Both the position numbers and the translations under genes were made by a program. Below are positions 16,057 to 20,035 of a DNA stretch of 20,035 nucleotides, one piece after another. The stretch comes from Chryseosolibacter sp036402115 (GTDB lineage: Bacteria > Bacteroidota > Bacteroidia > Cytophagales > Cyclobacteriaceae). Below the pieces are notes generated by a model. That model ran no database searches, had not been told where the DNA came from, and saw only the letters and a program-made list of their open reading frames with translations. How positions within the stretch are numbered: the stretch's first letter is position 1; each line of letters begins with the position of its first letter. The stretch lies in contig DASWTM010000115.1 of the NCBI GenBank assembly GCA_036402115.1, positions 1-20,035 of the forward strand. The letters run 5' to 3'.

Positions 16057-17127
16057 TTAATGGATTCCCGAACTCAGATAAGACGCCAGGTTCTCGCGCG
16101 AAATAATTTCCAGGGGAAGAAGTTCATTCGCAGGTGGATTTTTATGAAGGATTAGTTGCCCTACCAGATGATTAATCCCCAGAAATGCCTGGCGCTTCGG
16201 ATTTTGGTTAATCAGAAAATCGATAACACCTTTTTTCATGAACGCGATGTTTTCCTCAAGCATATCGTAGCCAATCAATTTAACATCGCTCCGGTTGTGC
16301 TTCTCAAGAAACGATGCAACGATTGCTGTCGCTTTCGAAGTGCTCACAAACAATCCACGGATGCGATCATCGTTGATAAGTTGAAGCAATTCTTTTTCGA
16401 AAGAGGGATTGTTTGGGCTAGTCAGGTTGAGTGTTCTTATCTCGAACGCCTTTGCACGCGTGTCACTAAAATACTCGCGGAATCCCTTTTCCTTTTCTGC
16501 AAGGTGGACGGAGTTGCTCAGATCTTCATTGACGTGGAGGACAGCGAGAATTCCCGCTTTGCCATTCTGCGACAGATGCATAAGTTCGGCACCCAATCGC
16601 CCGCTTTGGTAGAGATCCTGCCCAATAAAACTTAGCGGTTGAACTTCGTGAATATTTGTATTGAAGAGAACATAAGGAATTCCACGCTCGCGGAATTCGT
16701 CAAAGAAAGGCAATGTCTCATGGTAGAAGATCGGGGCGACTAAAATGCCGTCCGGGTTGCTGTCAGTGACACGCTTCGCCACTTCCGTGAATGTGTTCTT
16801 GTCGTAAAGATTGAAAAAAAACGGTTGAACGGTGACCCCATAGCGAAGCCATTCGGCTTCAGCCTGATTAATGCCCGATTTCGAAGAGGCCCAATACGGG
16901 TCCTGATCCGGGTTGGGAATGAGCGCAGCAATTTTGTACGATTTGTTTGCCCCAAGCGTGCGTGCGATCAGGTTAGGTTTGTAGTCGATCTGATCTAAAA
17001 CAGATAACACCTTTTTGAGCGCATCATCCGACACGCGTCCACGGTTATGGAGCACGCGGTCTACGGTACCGACAGACACGCCAGCCAGCTGCGCGATGTC
17101 TTTGATGCGGATATTCTTCGTATTCAT
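16057..17127 (-). CDS. LacI-family transcriptional regulator
   Basis: This DNA-binding repressor or activator has a sugar-binding-protein-like sensor domain. It has 356 residues. The helix-turn-helix (IKDIAQLAGVSVGTVDRVLH, about 8-27) is followed by the hinge helix (NLIARTLG, about 52-59) and a periplasmic-binding-protein fold from about 67 to 350 (KIAALIPNPDQDPYWASSKSG). The recognition helix reads TVDR rather than the common TVSR, as in a subgroup of LacI-like regulators with rhamnose- or uronate-type ligands; the actual ligand cannot be told. Paired palindromic operators 50-84 nt upstream of the start suggest autoregulation. No transport or catabolic gene for it to control is adjacent. Confidence 0.93.
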   Translation of the reverse strand: MNTKNIRIKDIAQLAGVSVGTVDRVLHNRGRVSDDALKKVLSVLDQIDYKPNLIARTLGANKSYKIAALIPNPDQDPYWASSKSGINQAEAEWLRYGVTVQPFFFNLYDKNTFTEVAKRVTDSNPDGILVAPIFYHETLPFFDEFRERGIPYVLFNTNIHEVQPLSFIGQDLYQSGRLGAELMHLSQNGKAGILAVLHVNEDLSNSVHLAEKEKGFREYFSDTRAKAFEIRTLNLTSPNNPSFEKELLQLINDDRIRGLFVSTSKATAIVASFLEKHNRSDVKLIGYDMLEENIAFMKKGVIDFLINQNPKRQAFLGINHLVGQLILHKNPPANELLPLEIISRENLASYLSSGIH

Positions 17128-17176
17128 TCGGTATTACGTTACGTCTTTGAATGCCATATTTTGGCCGGAATTCGAC

Positions 17177-17211
17177 TGTTTGCGTACACAATTATGGTGT
17201 GTGCGCACACA
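17177..17211. promoter_or_regulatory. Two LacI-type operator palindromes, 21 bp apart
   Basis: Site 1 is TGTTTGCGTACACA (17177-17190) and site 2 is TGTGTGCGCACACA (17198-17211), a perfect 14-bp palindrome. They agree at 12 of 14 positions, have a central CpG like many LacI-family operators, and their centres are exactly 21 bp (two helical turns) apart. They lie between the LacI start (17127) and the predicted small transcript, so they could control either or both. Confidence 0.7.
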
Positions 17212-17226
17212 ATTTGTGTTTTTTCT

Positions 17227-17256
17227 TTTGATTTTTCAACATACTTTTTAAATTTA
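17227..17256 (+). promoter_or_regulatory. Possible plus-strand promoter of a small transcript
   Basis: TTTG at 17227-17230, an 18-nt spacer, and TAAATTTA at 17249-17256 resemble the Bacteroidota -33/-7 pair, with one mismatch in the -7 box. The start would be near 17263, 52 nt or so downstream of the operators. AT-rich sequence makes chance matches easy. Confidence 0.35.
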
Positions 17257-17262
17257 CTAACG

Positions 17263-17395
17263 GTTAATGAGTTATTGTATCCAAAAGTCCCTCAAAGCGT
17301 TTTGGACACACAGAACAACGACTACTTTGTTAATGATTGGTTTATAAAGTAGGGTTAATTGAATAAGAGGCTTCCCGCGAAGCCTCTTTTATTTT
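17263..17395 (+). ncRNA. Candidate small RNA or micro-ORF transcript ending at an intrinsic terminator
   Basis: A strong plus-strand terminator has no annotated gene upstream on that strand, so something short is probably transcribed here. Two reading frames are possible: a 26-codon ATG frame (17267-17347, MSYCIQKSLKAFW...), and a frame closing at 17352 whose end reads VLDTQNNDYFVNDWFIK and looks protein-like but has no ATG. It could be a small RNA, a micro-protein, or the 3' remnant of a lost gene once controlled by the LacI regulator. The 388-nt interval 17128-17515 otherwise holds only the operators, the terminator and the glycosyltransferase promoter. Confidence 0.35.
17365..17395 (+). 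terminator. Strong intrinsic terminator
   Basis: A perfect 10-bp stem, AAGAGGCTTC (17365-17374) with GAAGCCTCTT (17379-17388), closes a 4-nt CCGC loop and is followed by TTATTTT. The T-rich tail is on the plus strand. It lies about 13 nt after the TAG at 17350-17352. Confidence 0.9.
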
Positions 17396-17442
17396 AGGAA
17401 TATTCCAATTGAAAAGATTCATGATTCATGTCGTTTTTTTTC

Positions 17443-17458
17443 AATCCTGTGCAGGATT
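17443..17458. promoter_or_regulatory. Inverted repeat upstream of the glycosyltransferase promoter
   Basis: AATCCTG (17443-17449), a 2-nt centre, and CAGGATT (17452-17458) form a perfect 7-bp inverted repeat about 28 nt before the predicted -7 box. With such a short centre it suits a protein-binding site better than an RNA hairpin. No T-run follows it in either direction. Confidence 0.4.
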
Positions 17459-17485
17459 TGGGCTTTCAGAAGGAAGTGCAAAACT

Positions 17486-17493
17486 TATCTTTG
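17486..17493 (+). promoter_or_regulatory. Predicted -7 box for the glycosyltransferase-sigma unit
   Basis: TATCTTTG matches the Bacteroidota consensus TAnnTTTG exactly and lies 22 nt before the start codon. The best upstream TTTG (17457-17460) is 25 nt away, longer than usual, so the -33 element is unclear. Confidence 0.5.
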
Positions 17494-17515
17494 TGATCCC
17501 TAAAACCCCAATCCC

Positions 17516-18616
17516 TTGCTGATTCTACTTGTTGTTTTTTGTGCCGCAGTTGGTGTTCAGATCATCTTCTTCATTACTTTTTTAACGGCTCTCAACAGAA
17601 AGCGTGAATATAAAATGAAAGCCTCTTATCCTGTGTCCATCATCGTATGTGCACATGATGAAGAAGCGAATCTTCGCGAGCTCGTTCCGTTACTTTTATC
17701 CCAGGATTATGACGCGTTCGAGGTGGTTGTGGTGAATGACCGCTCCAATGATGGCACGTATGATTTTTTGCTCGAACAGACGAAAAAGGATCCGCGTGTC
17801 AAAATGGTAAACGTGAACCAACTTCCAGCGCACGTAAATGGGAAAAAATTTGCATTGACGCTTGGAATCAAAGCCGCATCGTATGAGTGGATTTTGCTAA
17901 CCGATGCGGATTGTCGTCCGGTCTCTAAGCAATGGATAGCAACGATGAGCAGTCACTTTTCGGAAGAGTCTCATTTTGTTCTCGGATTTTCACCTTACCA
18001 GATTGCACCGGGACTTTTGAACAAGTTCATCCGTTTTGAATCGCTTGTTACTGCAATTCAATATTTTTCCTTCGCACTGCTCGGCAATCCATATATGGGT
18101 GTAGGACGAAACCTCGCCTATCGCAAATCATTTTTTCTGGAGAACAAAGGGTTCAACACATTTTTGAATGTCACCGGTGGAGATGACGACCTGTTCGTTA
18201 ACCGCCACGCGAAGGGTCCGACAACTTTTTCTGAACTTCGTCCTGAAAGTCAGGTACTTTCAATCCCTGAGAAAAGTCTGAAAGCTTTTTATCGCCAGAA
18301 AGTAAGACATTTATCGGTTGGGAAACGTTATAAGGCCAAACACCGTATACTGCTGGGTATCTTTACGGCAACCTGGTTGGTGACGTGGTTTACGGGAGTT
18401 GCCTTAGTGATTGTAGACTTAACCTATTGGTGGGTGATTCCCATCCTGATGACAAGAAGTATTCTTTTGATGTTCAACATTCGAACCACAGCCCGGCAGG
18501 CGCGCCTGACCTTCGAACTCTGGACGGTGCCCGTTTTAGATTTTCTTTATTCGATTTACTATCTTTCAACCGGTCCTGTAGCCCTACTAACCAAGAAGAT
18601 TCGATGGAGGAACTGA
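17516..18616 (+). CDS. Membrane-bound family 2 glycosyltransferase
   Basis: This enzyme transfers sugar from a nucleotide-sugar donor at the cytoplasmic face of the membrane, probably in envelope or exopolysaccharide synthesis; the acceptor is unknown. It has 366 residues. An N-terminal membrane anchor (2-24) leads to a GT-A domain with SIIVCAHDEEANL (41-53), Asp74 (VVVNDRSNDGT), the metal-binding DAD at 130-132 (LLTDADCRP), GGDDDLF at 221-227 as the likely catalytic-base region, and RQKVRH at 260-265 in the place of the QxxRW motif. Two or three membrane helices close the protein. The start is TTG at 17516; an in-frame stop at 17501-17503 excludes anything longer and there is no nearby ATG. 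It overlaps the sigma factor gene by 13 nt. Confidence 0.92.
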   Translation: MLILLVVFCAAVGVQIIFFITFLTALNRKREYKMKASYPVSIIVCAHDEEANLRELVPLLLSQDYDAFEVVVVNDRSNDGTYDFLLEQTKKDPRVKMVNVNQLPAHVNGKKFALTLGIKAASYEWILLTDADCRPVSKQWIATMSSHFSEESHFVLGFSPYQIAPGLLNKFIRFESLVTAIQYFSFALLGNPYMGVGRNLAYRKSFFLENKGFNTFLNVTGGDDDLFVNRHAKGPTTFSELRPESQVLSIPEKSLKAFYRQKVRHLSVGKRYKAKHRILLGIFTATWLVTWFTGVALVIVDLTYWWVIPILMTRSILLMFNIRTTARQARLTFELWTVPVLDFLYSIYYLSTGPVALLTKKIRWRN

Positions 18617-19212
18617 AAAGAGATTTTTCTGACAAAGCGATAGAAGATTTTCGCCTGATCGATATGGCTGTATCGGGTGATGATAAAGCTTACGCTCGCC
18701 TCCTTCAACGCTACAAAAGACCTGTATACCACATGATCCTGAAAATGGTGCGTAATGTGGATGATGCGGAAGACTTAACCATCGAATCATTCGCGAAGGC
18801 ATTCCGCAGTCTTCACCGCTTCAAAAAAGATTTTACATTCAGTACCTGGTTGTTTCGCATTGCAACCAACAATACCATTGACTTTATCCGAAAGAAAAAA
18901 CTGAATACACTCAGCATCGAAAATACATTCACGGATGACGATGGACAATCTGTTTCAATTGATGTGGAGGATGAAAACCTCGATCCGCAAGAGGAAACGA
19001 TCCGTTCGCAGAAGGCAGAGTTAATGCAGGTGTTTGTCGATAAACTTCCTGGAAAGTATCAAAAGCTGGTTCGCTTGCGTTACTTTCATGAACTCAGTTA
19101 CGAAGAAATTGCTGAAGAGCTCGATGCACCACTGGGAACCGTAAAAGCTCAGCTTCACCGCGCACGTGAATTGATGTTTGAGATGGTGAAGAATAAACGG
19201 GATCATATCTAA
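18604..19212 (+). CDS. ECF-type sigma-70 family RNA polymerase sigma factor
   Basis: This small alternative sigma factor directs RNA polymerase to a subset of promoters. It has 202 residues from the ATG at 18604, which lies inside the end of the glycosyltransferase gene; a longer frame upstream is just glycosyltransferase DNA read out of frame. Region 2 covers about 24-98 (YARLLQRYKRPVYHMILKMV, DAEDLTIESFAKAF, FSTWLFRIATNNTIDFIRKKK), with an acidic linker at 110-135, and region 4 spans about 140-195 (LPGKYQKLVRLRYFHELSYEEIAEELDAPLGTVKAQLHRAREL). No anti-sigma factor gene is adjacent. The overlap implies co-translation with the glycosyltransferase. Confidence 0.94.
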   Translation: MEELKRDFSDKAIEDFRLIDMAVSGDDKAYARLLQRYKRPVYHMILKMVRNVDDAEDLTIESFAKAFRSLHRFKKDFTFSTWLFRIATNNTIDFIRKKKLNTLSIENTFTDDDGQSVSIDVEDENLDPQEETIRSQKAELMQVFVDKLPGKYQKLVRLRYFHELSYEEIAEELDAPLGTVKAQLHRARELMFEMVKNKRDHI

Positions 19213-19250
19213 GTTTTGATGACTTACTGGTTTATAAAATGCCGATTTGA

Positions 19251-19607
19251 TTGAAAGCAAAAGTCACTAAGAGGGTAACCAAGTCGAAAAAATCCAGCAG
19301 GAAAACACTGCCCAAATCAAAGCGTTTGCACGTGAGTAACTCTCCCGTGCGTTTGAAGGCTATTTCCCTGGAAGATACCCGACATGAGGTGCACAAACTC
19401 GTTGACAAATTGCCTGGCAAGCGTCTACAAGAACTTAGGAGTCAATTGAAGAAGGTCCTTGAGCCGAACCAGAAGAAAGGGTTGAAGGGGATTTGGGCTG
19501 GGAAGGGATTTGAAAATGTTGATATAGAAAAGGAAATCCGTGATGCCAGAGATGCTATGCAAAAACAGATTTTGGATAGACATCTTCGAAATGAACTACA
19601 TTCTTGA
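19251..19607 (+). CDS. Basic VapB/antitoxin-like protein
   Basis: The 118-residue frame from TTG 19251 is followed, with a 17-nt overlap, by a PIN-domain gene, the arrangement of a type II toxin-antitoxin pair. Residues 1-36 are very rich in Lys and Arg; a GTG at 19332 (codon 28) would drop most of this, so the start is uncertain. The middle, VHKLVDKLPGKRLQELRSQLKKVLE (47-71), resembles the short helical segment at the N-terminus of many PIN-partner antitoxins. The end (GIWAGKGFENVDIEKEIRDARDAM) resembles the toxin-wrapping tail of that group. No ribbon-helix-helix or AbrB domain is obvious. The antitoxin role is inferred mostly from position. Confidence 0.65.
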   Translation: MKAKVTKRVTKSKKSSRKTLPKSKRLHVSNSPVRLKAISLEDTRHEVHKLVDKLPGKRLQELRSQLKKVLEPNQKKGLKGIWAGKGFENVDIEKEIRDARDAMQKQILDRHLRNELHS

Positions 19608-19977
19608 CACCGGTGCAATCACGCGACACTTTTCCGGACATGGTAGGCTTGGTTCAAAAGCAGCTAGAATCATCCAGCAGGGCGAAGGTGGGAAGCACAA
19701 GCTATTCGTTTCCGTTGTGAGTATCTTTGAAATCCTTTATTTATCGGAAGCCGGTAGAATAAGGGTTTCGTTATCAGATATAATCGATGCCCTGAATCGC
19801 AACGCGTGCTACTCGATAGTCGATGTTTCCCTGAACGTTGTGCTTGCTTCTGAGTCAATCTCGTTTTACGAAATCCATGACCGTCTGATCCTTGGAACAG
19901 CCCGTTATATTAACGCGCCAATTGTTTCCAGCGATGAACGATTTGATGAGGTATCAGGAATCAAAAGGATTTGGTAG
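19591..19977 (+). CDS. PIN-domain ribonuclease, VapC-like toxin
   Basis: This is a 128-residue PIN-domain protein from ATG 19591, inside the end of the antitoxin-like gene. The four acidic metal ligands expected of a PIN nuclease are present: Asp6 (MNYILDTGA), Glu47 (SVVSIFEILYL), Asp97 (EIHDRLILGTAR) and Asp115 (IVSSDERFDE). It ends with the characteristic VSGIKRIW strand. VapC-type enzymes cleave RNA, usually tRNA or rRNA, when freed from the antitoxin; the target here is unknown. An earlier ATG at 19540 would add 17 residues before the first PIN strand and is unlikely. No intact coding signal can be assigned to the 58 nt after it. Confidence 0.85.
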   Translation: MNYILDTGAITRHFSGHGRLGSKAARIIQQGEGGKHKLFVSVVSIFEILYLSEAGRIRVSLSDIIDALNRNACYSIVDVSLNVVLASESISFYEIHDRLILGTARYINAPIVSSDERFDEVSGIKRIW

Positions 19978-20035
19978 TTTCGAGCTGAAAATAAGTTTTT
20001 GTGCAAGACGTCAGCATCATCTTCAAATACTTTCC

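Noticed and set aside
16156..16635. 159-codon plus-strand frame inside the LacI gene
   Set aside because: Antisense shadow of a clear LacI-family gene; no domain or start-site support.
17443..17458. AATCCTG/CAGGATT inverted repeat as a terminator
   Set aside because: No T-run follows on either strand and the 2-nt centre is too short for a stable RNA loop. It is kept only as a possible protein-binding site.
19021..19425. Shared peptide VDKLPGK in the sigma factor and the antitoxin-like protein
   Set aside because: The underlying codons differ at many positions and the flanking residues are unrelated, so it is most likely chance rather than a duplication.
19905..20034. Possible 3' end of a minus-strand gene entering from the right edge
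   Set aside because: A frame is open for about 42 codons and reads plausibly at first (KVFEDDADVLHKNLFSARNYQ), but its last third is antisense to the PIN gene and no start or family can be seen.
1..20035. tRNA, rRNA, insertion sequence, prophage or integrase
   Set aside because: I looked for cloverleaf-like palindromes, transposase motifs and terminal inverted repeats around the genes and found none that I could support.

Overview
The window looks like a chromosomal segment from a Bacteroidota bacterium, probably of the Cytophagales type. This rests on the character of the proteins (PurF N-terminus, Tgt, LptF/G-type permease, TPR-fused histidine kinase), on promoter-like boxes close to the Bacteroidota form TAnnTTTG, and on the scarcity of strong Shine-Dalgarno sequences. 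The taxon is inferred; there is no rRNA gene here.

Left half (1-9842, all minus strand). Transcription runs right to left through nuoH, a TPR sensor histidine kinase, nuoI, nuoJ, nuoK, nuoL, nuoM, nuoN and then the start of purF, which runs off the left edge. The nuo genes encode the membrane arm of respiratory complex I plus the ferredoxin-like NuoI. Spacing is tight (4-nt overlaps and gaps of 1-22 nt), so they are probably one transcript. Two things are unusual: the kinase gene sits between nuoH and nuoI, and the cluster starts at nuoH with no nuoA-G upstream.

Middle (9843-17127). On the minus strand come murI (glutamate racemase), a membrane protein with a four-cysteine zinc-ribbon-like tail and its own intrinsic terminator, an EamA transporter and an LptF/LptG-type permease (overlapping by 1 nt), tgt, and a LacI-family regulator. 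ispE is on the plus strand, converging on the EamA gene with zero bases between the stop codons. Three intergenic gaps (murI/nuoH, tgt/lptG, lacI/tgt) hold inverted repeats made of short repeated words. Each uses a different word, and each begins 1-3 nt after the upstream gene's stop codon.

Right part (17128-20035). A 388-nt non-coding interval contains two 14-bp palindromic operators 21 bp apart, a possible small transcript and a strong intrinsic terminator. Then, on the plus strand, come a membrane GT2 glycosyltransferase, an ECF-type sigma factor overlapping it by 13 nt, and a VapBC-like pair (basic antitoxin-like protein and PIN-domain protein) overlapping by 17 nt.

The clearest candidates for something undescribed are the stop-codon-adjacent word-repeat hairpins, the kinase embedded in the complex I operon, and the paired operators with a small terminated transcript beside the LacI gene. 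The Tgt lacking all four usual zinc ligands is a notable protein-level oddity.
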